A stretch of DNA of 64,000 bases from positions 62,001 to 126,000 of the forward strand of contig VWPU01009596.1 in assembly GCA_013398955.1 (NCBI GenBank), written 5' to 3'. Positions 36,420 through 49,246 of this stretch are shown here, piece by piece. Position numbers and translations under genes: made by a program. Under the pieces are notes generated by a model. It did no database searches, had not been told where the DNA came from, and saw only the letters and a program-made list of their open reading frames with translations. The DNA comes from Callaeas wilsoni (Eukaryota; Chordata; Aves; Passeriformes; Callaeidae). Numbering within the stretch: position 1 is the first letter of the stretch; every line of letters begins with the position of its first letter.

Positions 36420-36950
36420 TGCCTTTTTCTCAACTTAGAAATGAAACTCAAGATAATTTTAGTAAGGAGGTAATATAAAAGAGGATCTTTATTTGAAGGC
36501 TTTCAGAGGCAGTTGTGGAAAGACGTCCACTAAAGCCCATCCTCCCCCACAAGTAAGTACATTTTTATAGGTTTTGGGAAATTAGCATAAATTATAAAAA
36601 GCACCAATTAGGATGACAAGTGGTGATGCAATTCCTCTCCAGGTCAAACTTCTTCTTTGGAGTTTCTCCCTCAGCATTAGCTGTACTTTGTCCATGAAAA
36701 TGTATCTCAAAGAGTTGTTCTCAGCCTTGGTTCCCAGGAAGAACCAAGATAGCATAGGGGCTTTGTATTTTTTAGGGCTTGGAGTTCTGGAATTTGTTTT
36801 GTCTTTTTGTTTCAGGAAAGGCCATGGAAAATTACTGGGAAAAATAGCCATTAATACAAAAAGCTACAGAGCTACAAATATATGTGCAAGGAATATAGAG
36901 AACATATAAAAGAAATAAAAAGGCAAAACCCAAACAGCATCAGTCTCACA
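36420..36950 (-). mobile_element. LTR of an endogenous retrovirus, antisense
   Basis: On the minus strand a 531-bp segment starts TGTGAGACTGATGC and ends AAAGGCA, so it has TG...CA ends. It has a polyadenylation signal AATAAAGATCC near its 3' end (about 36485) and is followed by a primer-binding-site-like 18-mer. A diverged relative lies at 47.7-48.0 kb. No second LTR copy is found downstream in the minus direction, so the element is truncated or heavily deleted. The ~90-codon frames inside carry no domain. Confidence 0.55.
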
Positions 36951-37119
36951 TTATATGTGTTTGGTTTTAATGGCGGGAGAGAGATAGAGGTGGCTGGATC
37001 AGGAGTTGGTAATTAATTATTTTTAAATTAACCATAAAAAAAATTTATTTTGGTTTATATTAAAGTGGTTTTCTGTTTCTTCTCTATTGATAACTATTTG
37101 TACAGTAACATTGCAAAGA
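36951..37119. other. single-copy flank
   Basis: AT-rich spacer between the LTR and the first copy of the dispersed duplication. Nothing recognised. Confidence 0.4.
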
Positions 37120-37375
37120 AATTTACAAAGTCCTAAATTTTAACTTAATGTGACCCTAAAACACATTTTTACCTATGAATTTTCTCCCAAAGAAGTTTTT
37201 GGAGTTGTTTGGCATAAAGATTCTTTCAGAAACAGTATCTGCTTCCCCACCCACAGCAATAACAAAAATCCATATCACATGAAATATCAGTTATCTTCAC
37301 TCAGTGTTTGCCAAATGAATTCACTCAAAGTGTGAGAAAACTTGGGCCAGATTCCAAGATCCCACATTTGAAACC
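37120..37375 (+). repeat. dispersed direct duplication, copy 1
   Basis: About 255 bp that recurs at 38514-38768, roughly 1394 bp away, same orientation. I count about a dozen differences, including one 1-base gap, giving roughly 95% identity. Flanks are unrelated, so the edges are sharp. It is not a repeat family I know. Confidence 0.93.
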
Positions 37376-38513
37376 TTAGTGCTGCTAACCACTGATCATA
37401 TGAAAAATCCTCTAACCATATGAATATATTCTTTTGTCAGTAGATTTATTTTCACACACTTTTATTAGATCTTACTTAAGGAAACTCCTAGTGTCAAGAA
37501 TAAATATTGAGCAAAATAAAAGTACATTTAGCTCTGTAGAAATTAATAAGTTTCGGAACAACCAAAAACTACTGAGCTGGAATTTAGCACCTGCAAAATT
37601 CACATCTATAAGCTTTATCTTATGATAGTTTCTTAATACTAAATAGGGCATAACATAAAGGACTCTAAAACTCAAATGGTATCAAATAGACCAAACAGAG
37701 CAATAACCCAGCAAAAATATTTCTGTTCTGTGAGGCTCCATGCTTGAATAAAGGAAAATGTGCAAAACCACCAATTCACAGATGTAGGAACAAAGGCAAA
37801 AAGCGAGGTTATGGATGGCAGATAATTATTTAAATGAAAAACCACCTCTCTTTTCTATAAAAGAAGCAATCTAATATTTCTTTTCCACAGTGACAGATCT
37901 TTTGCAATTAAATCTCCCATCAAGTTTACATGGGGGAAAATCCCTAATTACATCACAATAAGGCATCACAATGCCATATTTGATATGATTTATATGATGG
38001 TGTTCGTTGGCTGATCATTACACTTCAAGGTTGCGTGTTCATTTTTCAGTCAGGCCCTGGGGGAACAATGGTTTCTTACTTTAGATTATAACCAAATGCT
38101 CAAAAGTTTTGATCCCTCATGTCTTCATCTTGAGACCAGATCCCAGCAGACAAAACAAAGATTAATAACCAAGGTGGCTCATAGGACTGGTGATCACTGA
38201 TCTGAACAAAGGTGCTTTGGCTTCTCATTTTATTCCTGTCATAGACATACCTTATGACCAGAGACGTGACATTTTCCTTCTGAATTTCTACTTGATCTTT
38301 CCCCTTGGTCATGTCCGTGTAGCCTGTTCAGTGTTCAGCTTTGAAGTGAAGCAGTGAATCATATTTGTAAGTGTTTGCTGCCAGAATAGAGCAAGGGATC
38401 TGGTGCTGTGCAGGATTTAAACTCCAAGATTTGTACTTCTAAATGCAGTTAATTAACATTCGCACAATACACCATTCTGGAGTGGAAATTTGTTTCTAGG
38501 AATCGGGGCATGA
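37376..38513. other. single-copy spacer between duplicated segments
   Basis: AT-rich DNA between the two copies. It shows no transposon coding sequence and no recognised gene. Confidence 0.45.
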
Positions 38514-38768
38514 AACTTACAAAGTCCTAAATTTTAACTTAAAGTGAACCTAAAACACATTTTTACCTATAAATTTTCTCCTAAAGAAGTTTTTGGGTTG
38601 TTTGGCATAAAGATCCATTCAGAAACTGTATCTGCTTCTCCACCCACAGCAATAACAATAATCCATATCACATGAAATATCAGTTATCTTCACTCAGTGT
38701 TTGCCAAATGAATTCACTCAAAGTGTGAGAAAACTTGGGCCAGATTCCAAGATCCCACATTTAAAACT
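38514..38768 (+). repeat. dispersed direct duplication, copy 2
   Basis: Second copy of the 37120-37375 segment. The shared core runs from ACAAAGTCCTAAATTTTAAC to CCAGATTCCAAGATCCCACA. It lacks one base relative to copy 1 (GGGTTG for GGAGTTG). Confidence 0.93.
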
Positions 38769-41700
38769 GTGGTGGGGTTCTCTTAGGGGCTTCTTGTTTC
38801 AGTTTTGGGAGTCTATTTGTTTGTTTTAATAGGTGTCTTTCTTCAGATCTCTCTGCTGGGGATATGGGCTCAGGGTGGGAAGTTGTGTGGACATCTTTTA
38901 TTCATATTGAAATTGATAATGAAAAGCATTAAAAAATTTAGTCTAAGTAGCACATTAACTGATTCTGCTTTTCTATGGAACCCAGGCTGAAGACAAAAAT
39001 GCCAAACTGCTTTGTAAGCACGGCATAATGATCTGGGAAATGACAGCCAGGTAAAGATTGGAACACATCTCTAGTTAGTGCCTAGAAAATCTCTAATAGG
39101 CACCAAATGAACCAAGGTGAGTTCTTGGAAATCTAAGGAAATCTAAACTATTCTCTGACTGTGACTAACAAAACCTTGAGAAGTTTCTTCACAAAAAGTC
39201 CTCAACACTCATATATCCAAACCTAGTCATGTTTGCTCTGCTTAGAGCCTTTCCCTTTTGCACAGATTCCTGTTATCAAATACAGACATTCTGCTTGGGA
39301 AAGGGCAGAAATGTAAAGCCATTTAGTACTTTATGCCTGCTGGGAATATACCATAATCTGATTTAGAAGCACGTTCTGGAAGAAGCCAAAATTGTAAGTC
39401 TATCTACAAGTTTTCAGAGGATGATATTGGAGATCCTTAGCACTAGTCCCTCATCACAGAGCTGAACACTCTCCTGCCTGACATTGTAAACAAATTTTTT
39501 AAAAAGGTGTGTGAAAACAGTTTGATTTGTTTTACACTGATAAACCTTTATTTGCAAATATTCCAGTGCTGCCAAGGGATTCGGTAGCATTATTTCCCCA
39601 TTACTGATTAGTGAAATTAAGGCACAATGATTTTTTCAGAGTTCACCCAGCAGGAGTATTTCTACTGAGTCCTTTGCACTTCTTTTTCCCTTAAGAAGTG
39701 GTGATATTTACACTTGTATTTTTCAAATTTTAATTCAATCTCCGAATTCCCTTTGAAGCCAATAGGCTGAGTTACCAATTAAAATTAATTGCTCTGCCTT
39801 GGCCTGCATTATTTTATGGGGATTATGGCAAAGCAGGCCATTGAAACGCTTTGAAAGTGGAGGCCAAATGAAGACTGCTGCTCACACACGAGAGCCCAGT
39901 GTTCTCTGCTGAGAAAAGTATTCCCACGGCCCACATGAATTGCAGGCAGCCTCCCCTCCACAGATGTGTGGAGTTAATAGCTCTTTGGAGAAAACTGGCC
40001 TGTGACAAGCAGGGATGAGGGTCCTGGGCTTCTGTGGGAAGCAAAGGCAGCACCTGTGAAATCATTGACAATTAGCCCCAGCACTGGTCTTCATCAGCAT
40101 GAAACAGCGGGCCGAGCTAATCTCTGCCAGCTCTTTAGTTGGTTTTGCCAGCTTTTGTTCCACTGCTTTTGTTTGGCTCTACCTTCAGAGATCACTGTTC
40201 TGATCAAATATCTTCTCTTTCTTCCAAACTCTGTTCTCAAATATATGCAGCTTCTGATACTTTTTTTTTTCCCTTTTAATTCCCATGCATTGTGAAGCAG
40301 TGCGTACAGTCCGGAGAAAAAACTTGAAGCTCATGCATTTTATAGCCATTATGTATTTGCAAAAAAAGGTATTTTACCTTTTTTTTATTTTCTAAAGCAC
40401 TCATATTTAGTAGTTTACAATGTCCATATTAACCAAAAAATAGTGATTTATTATCTGTATTTTGAATACAGTGGAATTACACAGACAATCATAATCATAG
40501 CAAGAATTTACATTCTTTGGATGTGACTTCATAAAATCAGAATTCTGCAAATCAACTCTATAAAAGTTATTACTATTAACATAACAGCTTGTGCAATCGT
40601 GCAAGGATTTCAAGGAATATGCGAAGAGAAAGGTGTATCTGAGCTTTTTGAGTAAATTTGTGATGGCTTTAAGATCGTAATCTCGTAAGGCTGTATATGG
40701 CAGTGCATGTGTTCTGAGTGCCTCACCACACTTCCTCAGGAGCATTTCTTCACAAAGTGATAGAAGAGAAAGGGGAAGGCTCCACGATTTTCCCCAGCTC
40801 CATGAGGTCTGTGAAGATGTCCCCTTTTCTCACAGAGGACGTGGTCTCCACCAGAGATGCAGTGCAGGCCCCATTCACCCCACAGCCTGGAGGTTCACTT
40901 TGCCTCTCAGATATCAGGTTTGTATGCAAATATTGCTTTTAATTTCTACTCGAGTCCAAGCATGTTAAAAGATAGATTTGCACCCAAGAACTTCCTCCTC
41001 AACTCAGGGAACATCAGAGATGTTCCCTTCTTTGGCTGTGGTACTCATTTCCTGATGTTTACTGGAAGTTTACATTATTTACATGGTTATACGAAAATAG
41101 CTCATCATCAGAGGTCATCTGCTGCTGGAAGTGCCTCCTAAAATACATTTTGACAGCCAGATTTTACTCAAGACTGAAGGAGAACAGAGTTAGCTTTGCA
41201 CCACAAAGGTGAGTCATCTAGACTGAAAAATGTGAGCAAATTTATGCTTACTAGCATGACTTGGTTCTGAATGGAGAAAATCAGCTCCATTTAACTAAGG
41301 CTAAGAAAAAAAGAAATCATAATAAATTTTATCAGCCAGAAGACCTGTTTATACTCTTCTCCAAACCCACAGCACATATCACCTTCATCTAGTGAGAGAC
41401 TCAAGCAACTCCTTTTTTCCCTGTGGGCAGAAACAGCCTCTGCAAGCTCTCCCCACCACACAGCTGACCCACACACTGGGAGAAGGGTTTCCTAAGCACT
41501 TAAGTGGTAGGAGTTTTGAGATACAAGGGTTTCCTAAGAGGCTGAGATCTTAGGTCTGTTGATCAATAGAGCACACCTGATATCTGCTTTTGAAAACTTC
41601 CTCCTGAGATAATACCTATGACGTCCGTCCTGATCCTGCCACAGCGCAGCTGGAATTGCAGTGTAATCCACAGCCAGGATATTAAAGCAGACATTGTTTT

Positions 41701-42024
41701 GTGTGTCAGGGCAGATAGCCTTATCTCTGTACAAGACTGACTCAGATAAAACTGAGGTGGGTGATGGATACAGATGTCTTCAATTCTAAATGATTAAAAA
41801 GCCTCTTTTTTTCCAGAGGCAGATCTCAGCAATCTACTTTTCTTACTAAGGATATGCACTCTCTCTCCCTCTGAGTGCAATCCCTTTTCCAGGGCTTAAT
41901 CAGGAGCCACAGGGTTGCAGCTCAAATCCTAAGTGGGTCATTGACAAAGTGAGTGCCTCGAGAATGCACTTCCCCTTTCTTGGGAAAGCTTGAGCTACCC
42001 CGATATTCAGGAATTCTTTCCACT
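38769..42024. other. single-copy sequence, no gene recognised
   Basis: No coding gene. The interval 39750-40130 is repeat-free, with paired AATTAA/ATTAATT homeodomain-like sites and E-box-like motifs, and could be a conserved non-coding element. Confidence 0.35.
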
Positions 42025-42289
42025 TGGGGAAAGAAAAAGGAAAACGCAAAGAAAAAGGGAAAAACAAAATGAGAAAGAGGAAAAGATAAAAAGAGCAAAA
42101 GGGGAGAAGGGGAAAAGGTGAAAATAGGAAAAGAAAGATTAAAAGGAAGAAGGAAAGGGGGAAAGGACGAAAAGGGAGAAGGGGGAAAGGGAAGTGGAGA
42201 GAAGTGAAAGGGAAAGAAGTGAAAGGGAAAGCAACGTAAGGGAAAAAAGGGAAAAAAAGGAGGGGAAGGGAAAGGGAAAGGGAGGAGCC
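42025..42289 (+). repeat. polypurine tract
   Basis: About 265 bp made almost only of A and G on the plus strand, with GGGAAA/AAGGGG steps and a few interrupting C or T. Long mirror-like purine tracts can form triplex DNA. The 179-codon minus-strand frame over it is a low-complexity artefact. Confidence 0.95.
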
Positions 42290-45200
42290 AAGGGAAATTG
42301 TCAAAATATTGTTAAAATGCTTTCTTAAAAGGGAAAGCAAGCCCAACAACAAGTTGGAGTAATATCTGGTACCCAGTGGCTGAAACACGAGTAACAATTT
42401 TACAGTGTTCTTTTTACCCTGATCCTGAGATATCTGCATGGTCAGATAGATTTTTCTTCCCTTCCTTCCTGCTCCTAAAAGCAGGACTTACTAACAGAGG
42501 GCTACAGTCAGGCTCTGGGGCCATGTCACCAGTCCCGCAGGGCAGTAAAGCCCAGATCAAGGCAGTGTTGCCCCCGTGGTGTGAGCCGTGTCCCCTCTGT
42601 GCCCTCCCCAGATGGCTCCTCGTCGTCCTCAGCCACTCCGCGACCTCAAACAGCTTTCCCAGGGCTTGGTGCTATGGGAACCCCCCTCTCAGATCACATG
42701 AGACATTTTAAAATATATAGTCCTTTTAGAAATGTGGATCACTCTAAAGCAGATTTCCATGTCTTCATCCACTGGTAAATCTGAATTTTAAAAGAGTCTT
42801 TTCCTTCCACTAATAGGAGACCTGCAAGGAAAGGCTTTCTCCCTCTCGGGTGCACCTTTTTCCACACAAGGTGGAAGCTTGTTCCTTGAGACGTGATGGG
42901 AACAGGCTCACTTATAGTCTCGGATGTGCGAGCCAGACTTCTGTGTTCCATTTCTGCTGCAAGCCATTACTAATTCTCAGCTTTGAGGAATGCACCTTCC
43001 TTCTATTTTTAACAGAAGTACCTCCCAAACACAATAAAACAACATATGTAAACTCTTCTTCAGCCCTGACCGTTGCCCTTTTCTACTTACTTTCTCTTCT
43101 GTTTGCTAGATACCTGCAGAATGTTTTGCTTCTGTCTGCAGATTTTGGGAATTTGTTTTCTCTGTTTGCTTTTTCTTTTGAGGAGACGCTTTGTATTTTA
43201 AATGCTGGGCACCATATTTTTATGTGAAAACAAGCCATTTCTTATGAAGTACGTAGATGAGGCTTTAAAAAAACAGACGTTTCCCATCCTCCTTCCTCCT
43301 CTTCTGCACTTGAAGTTCAGCTCTCAAGACCAGAAAAACAGTGTGATAAAGAAAGGGAGCAAAGGAAGCACAAGTGTAGAGGAGCACCTGTAAGTCTGAG
43401 CAAGAATTCTTCTGGCTGTTTGTGCTAAGGTGGGCTGTCACCCTTACCTGATGCAGAAATGCATGCCCTTGGAAGGAAAAATATATTATAAAAGATGTTT
43501 GTAAAACAAGGTGAAAGACCTACAGCCATTTATTAGGCGCTGGCAAAAATTGATTGCACATGGTTTAAGCGAGGCTTTACTATCCAGTAGAGTTATGATA
43601 GTGCCTGCACATTTGGTGTTAGGAAGCCACAAAGAAGTGTTAAAAAAGGCACTGGAAGGCTGCATATTTTCCACATCAAGAAATCAGGAGAAGCATGTCA
43701 TATTCCAGATATGTAATATTCCACTTTGACAAAAGAATAAATTCTCTAGATGCACTACACTGGTTCTTTTCCTTTACTCCTCACTGAAAGCACCATTTAG
43801 TTTGCTGTTTGATTCATAATTGAAGGGATTTCTCAGGTTTTTGTTGGTGTCTTCACCTTCTGTTAGTGAGGAGATTGCTGACCCTGGCCCTTGCTGCCAG
43901 CAACTGAGCAGGGGAAGAAAGGGGAGATATGAATCTGAGTGGGAAGGGGGAAGACCTGCTTCTCCTGCAAGGGATTTTTGTGGTGGATTTTTCTTTGTCA
44001 TTTGGTCACAGCAGCCTCTGGCGGTTTTTAGGATCCCTGCAGCCGTTTAGGGACTAGCAACTTGCTGTGGAAGTGCTTGTGTCAGAACTGTCAGCTTCAA
44101 CTCCCAGCTGGAAAGTGTACTTTAATGCAAGACAGCTTTCCAAGCTTAGAAAATGACGCCTTTCTCTCTCCTCGTGCCCAACTTTTCTATAGAGAACAAA
44201 TATCTTTGCCAAGCAATCATTATTATTTCCTTTTTGTGCTGGGGATATGCTTTAGGTAATGCTTGTTCAGGACACAATAAAAACAAGGGGCTGCAATTGA
44301 AAGTGAGGGCACATCTGGCCCCTGCTTTGAAGGCTGCGCCAACCAAAGAGTGAAGGCAGGTGTAAAAAACTGTCATTATCCCAATTTTATAGATAAGAAA
44401 GCAAGATGCAGAAAGATTGGTTCCCAACATCGGCAAGGAACATGGGTGAGTGGGGATGTACTTCATGACCTAAGGAAAAAAATCCAAAATATGCGCCAGA
44501 CCCAGTCTTCTGTTTCAGGTTATTTTACCCAATCTTATACCTCAGAAAGGAAGTGGAAAAACCTGATTACGAGAAGAAAGGTGTAGGCAAAACCATGCCA
44601 ACTATCTCCTGCTGCATTCTGCATTTTTAAATATTATACACACGTGTTTCAGGCCTTATAACCCTGAGGGGTGGTGTGAGGAAGGGGAGAGACAGGACGG
44701 TGCTGCAACCAGCGTGTGCTGCGAGAAAAAACCACAGTGCATGAGCTCTCCCTAGTGGGATCACAAATCCCTGCACCCAAAATCTGTGGCGGCTCCTGTT
44801 GGGATTGCTCCATAACTTTCCTCCACCACGTTCTCACAGGGGTCCTTTCCTGACAACTGACAACAATATGCAAGGAGAATTAGCAATTCAATACAGGAAA
44901 TTAAGTTTGAGAGAAGTACATCTCAGTTGTCACTATCCTGAACAAAACCATAGGGTTTTTTGGATTTGTTTTTCTTTCAATTTTTTAATTTTCTTCCCTT
45001 CTGTTTAGTAGAAAATTCAAATTCATGTGTTCTTGCAGTCTATCAGCATTACTCATTTTTAATCATAAAATTTTTATTCAAATGAAGCAAATGCCTTGTG
45101 AAGCAGAGACCTCCTCGCTCCAGTACACAACCTTACAGTAAATAATAATAGCAATAATAAGGGAATCATAGCTCTTTTCCAGCACTCTGAATCCTGGATT

Positions 45201-47734
45201 TGAAAAAGACAATGGTTGGAACTGGCCATGATTTTAGATGAAGGATCAGCCACATGAAGTAATGCAGAGACAAATGAACAAATCCCTTGCCATTCATTAA
45301 AAAACTTGCTGGTTTTTGGAATTGTGATTTATCAGTGGTTCTGCAGAGACCGTGGTCATCTCTTTCTAAAACCATATGCATTTTGGGAATGTATTACATT
45401 CCAGAGAATGAAAACCGAGAGCTGCCAATTTAAGGCACACATACACATTAAAATTAGAAATAAGATATATGTATTAAACACGGCAGAGGATGTATTAATC
45501 ACAGGATGAACTGATCATGAAAGGGGCATGTTCTCCATCTCCTGGAGTCATCCAGGCAAGTCAGGATGCTGTCCCAGAGGAAAGCTTAAGGATACAGCGT
45601 GTGCTGTTGGACTCCGTGTAATAGGAACTGCATGGAATTCCCTGGGCTTTATTCTGTAGGGCTGGCTGGATGAGTTAATGCTCTCTCTGGCTTTAAATCC
45701 CTGAATGTATGGATTACAAAACCCTAAACAATTGGGCGAGATTTATTCTTAAAAGTTATTTATGGCATCAGTGTGCTGAAACAGCACAACCGTTGCTTTC
45801 CCAAAATGAAAAAGTAATTAGTTTTAGTAACCATTTCCAAACACGAGGTTCTTGGTTGATTTTCTTCATAATTGGATTAAATTGTGGTTTTTTGAGATAA
45901 AGCCTGGACTATTTGTGGACATATTTTCAAAACTATGAAGATACTTGTTTTCTACAAAGTAGTGCAATCAGATGCTTAAGGTAACTAACAACAGCTGTAG
46001 ACATCTGTTCTTAAATAATCATCCCTTTGTGTGGTAGCATTGTATTTACCAAAAACCTTCAATTTAAATAATTAATCTGCTACTGCATTGTTAGTTGAAG
46101 AAAAGTTTGAATTTTATTGAATGAGTATCTGCATTTTTTCCTTCTTTTCATCCCCACTGGAATTTCTTCAGTCATTTAAAAATAGTGTATGCACACAAAG
46201 TAGTTTTTTAAAAAGTTTATCTGTTTCCACATATATCTCCTTATAATGTCAAATTCTATAGCAACTTGGTGAAAATCAGGATCCAGTCAAGTATTTTATC
46301 CTGTGATAAGTGGAAATTGTCCCATTGACATGAAAGAATTTTGAAGGAAGTGCTGGTTTTAAATTAAATTGTTATCTTCTCTAATGTCATTGTGGCCTAG
46401 AGAAGAATCTCTAGGAATTTTCTTTGAAAGTGAACTAACATTTTCCAATGCCTGAAAAACTGCATGTGACACAATGTTCAGCTCAGCAACTAATCAGATA
46501 TTACACTGTCCTCCTAGGTGAGGTGCTGATTTAGAAATAAATCCTCACTTAATCCTCAGCTGCTTCTCTACCCTGAAGTTTCTTCTTTCTTTTATGTGTA
46601 AGAATGGTGGTTAATGCCTGAGAGAGGAGAGAACTCCTTTCCAGGCCACTCTAGAGGTCCTACAGCTGAAAGGAGGAAAAGAAACAAATAAACATGTTTA
46701 ACTGGTGCAAGATTTTGCTAAATCTGCTGTATATGACAACTCAGACTGTGAACTGTAGTTTGTGATGGGTCATAAGTAGTACTGACACCAAAAATTCAAA
46801 AGGACATTTGTGCATAGTTACAGAGACAGAAGATTCTCCTTTGAGGAAGAAACAACTCTTGTATTTTGAGGGGAAGAGGGGTTTTTTTTTCCTTTTTTAG
46901 TTCATATGCATGCCATGCCATCCCTTTGGCAGAAGGTATAGGATTTATTAGGTATTTTAACTTCTGTGAGCATAGAAGAGAGAGGGAAAGATGGAGAAAC
47001 CCTTTGGACATTCACACAGAACACACTGTGACTTTTCTGTGTGTTTATTTTCAATGCCTTCCTGTCAGGTAAGAAGTCACAACTTAGAAAATTGCCTTAC
47101 ACCTTCAAGTACTCTAATGAACTGTTGTGTCAAGGGCACAGAAATCTGGCAGAAAATAATCCCCCTTGCTTTCCATCTGGTCCTCAGAGATCAGAGGGGC
47201 TGAGCGTGGCTGGGCTTCATTTCTGATTATGAACAACTCATGACACTGTGAGTCTGGTCGTATTCAGTGAGAGCTTTCACAAGCAGAAGTTCACAAAGGT
47301 TGTGATTTACCATTTTGATCTTATAGATCCGTCTGAGTTAAGTCAGTACCTGCATGATCCAGACCCGTGAACAGTGCAGGTTACTGAGGTGACAGGAAAG
47401 CAGCTTCAGGATAAATGGACTTACTATAGAGTGCTAACATGCATCATGACAGAAAATATAGTAACAGGGATCTATTTGTGATGTGGACAGATAGAAATAT
47501 CATATAATAACATAAATATATATTCCTGAGTGTGCTCCAAGGCAGCTGGAGGTGCCAAGCTAACCTAAAGATGTCCCTTCGTTGCCTGATATCAAAAGAC
47601 AAAAATATTTGCAACAGTATTAAAATGGTAAAATTTCTACATTTCTACATCTTACCATTTCATTAAAATGGTAAGATTTTACAATTTTTATAAGTCTAAC
47701 AAATTATCATGTCTAACAAACATTGTCCAGTTAG
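42290..47734. other. long single-copy stretch, no gene recognised
   Basis: No gene recognised. Around 42440-42740 the DNA is GC-richer, and a short piece (TTTTAAAATATATAGTCC) resembles part of the 24-kb LTR, but the match is too short to call. A 12-bp hairpin lies at 47649-47677. Confidence 0.4.
47649..47677. repeat. 12-bp perfect hairpin with 5-base loop
   Basis: ATCTTACCATTT at 47649-47660 pairs exactly with AAATGGTAAGAT at 47666-47677. A partial direct copy (TTAAAATGGTAAAATT) lies upstream near 47620. Short and AT-rich, possibly a decayed transposon end. Confidence 0.85.
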
Positions 47735-48019
47735 TAGAGCAGTTGGTTAGGTAACTTTTCCCCAAAAAAACTGCCCCATTGGAGTTTGTCCAGAGCTTCT
47801 TTGCCCCACTTCTTGTCATGTCTCCTTGGAGGTGCTCTACTTGAAAATAAGACTAAACAGTATTTCAGGGATGTGTTACAAGGTTAGCTTATTACTCCAA
47901 AATCTAAGAGAAAGGGTAGGAAAAAGGCCAGGAGCTGTGTAACCACGTATTAATAGTCTACAGAGCTAAAAATATATGAAAAATACATAAAAAGCAAAAA
48001 TCATTAAGCATCAGCTTCA
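47735..48019 (-). mobile_element. diverged LTR fragment related to the 36.4-kb LTR
   Basis: CTACAGAGCTAAAAATATAT matches CTACAGAGCTACAAATATAT in the 36.4-36.95-kb LTR at 19 of 20 positions. The same order of ATTAATA, CATAAAAAGCAAAA and AGCATCAGCTTCA follows. The 5' part aligns poorly. Orientation is the same (minus). Its inner limit is uncertain. Confidence 0.45.
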
Positions 48020-49221
48020 TGAGAAGACGAGAGACAGTGTATTGACTGATTCTGAGCTGGCAGTGGCTCCTACTGTCACCTCTTTGCAAAACCTCATTAA
48101 GAAATCCGTGTTTCAAAGGAAATGGAGTCAACTTTTTTGCTCTTATATTACCATAATTGAAGTACACCCACACACACAGGGGTTGAATGTGTGTTGTAGT
48201 CTTGGAAGGCTTGCGCTGAAAAAAAAAAAGGAAACCAGCAAGAAAATAATCCAGAGTGTGGATTTATGGGACCACAGAAGAAGGAATTGCCTGCACATTT
48301 GAAGCAGGAGCAACACATGTAAAAGCAATTTTTCAGCTGGAGGAGTTTGGCAGGGGACAGGGGATCATTTCTGATGCACAGCATAATGGAAAAGAGTGGC
48401 TCAGACGCTGGACCAGGACCATCCAGTCCTGGGAAAGCTGGTGGGACAGGCATTCCTGACTCTGTGTGTGTGTGCACACGCTCCATGTGTGCACACCTGC
48501 ACGTATATGTGCTGATTGTCATTATGTAACACAGGAAATATGCCTGGCTTTTCTACCACTTTTTGAGTACGTGCTGTCTTTCGTAGGACTGACGGGGCAA
48601 AATAAATGTTGAAGCGTAATCATAAATAAGAAGAATGCCTGAAAAAGCAAAACTCGCTGTCATGATTTGTGGGGAAAAGTGTTACTAATGAATGCTATGC
48701 TAGGAGAAAGCAAAAATGGATATTAAAGATAGACAGGAAACATTTTTTTTGGTACAAGCCTGCTTTCCTCCTCTTCAGGCCCTCCTTTCCTTCCTTTCTT
48801 CAACACCTCAGTTTTAATTTTCACCCTGTGTGTGGCCCATGAATCAGCTGAAATGGAATAATACATTTTGTTTTCGCTCCTCCTCCCCATTCATTAAGAA
48901 ATGCCATCCTTCGCCTTTTTATGGATTATGGCTTTGACACTTTCCAATTAATTATACGTAAGATTCTAGTAAAGGTCAAAATTTGATTCAGGGCTAAAAA
49001 TCTATAATTAGCAATTTCATTGGAATATCGTTCCAGTGCTTAGTTCCTTTTCCTTATCAGGAAGAGGAAATAGCATCCAGGCACCCTTAGGAAATAGGGG
49101 ACGGCAATGCTGGGAAGTCCCAGACCTGGTGAAATCAGAAATCAGTGAGACCAGAATGTGCTTCTCCCTATTTCTTTTGCATCAAGCACTTCAACCTTTC
49201 TCTTAGCTTTCTTTTTTTTCC

Positions 49222-49246
49222 TTTTTTTTTTTTTTTTTTTTTTTTT
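49222..49246 (+). repeat. poly(T) run
   Basis: Twenty-five T in a row, preceded by further T-rich sequence. Confidence 0.95.

Noticed and set aside
41900..42439. 179-codon minus-strand frame rich in F, P and L
   Set aside because: Translation of the polypurine tract.
42440..42740. Possible third copy of the 24-kb LTR family
   Set aside because: Only a short AT-rich piece matches; order and ends are not conserved.
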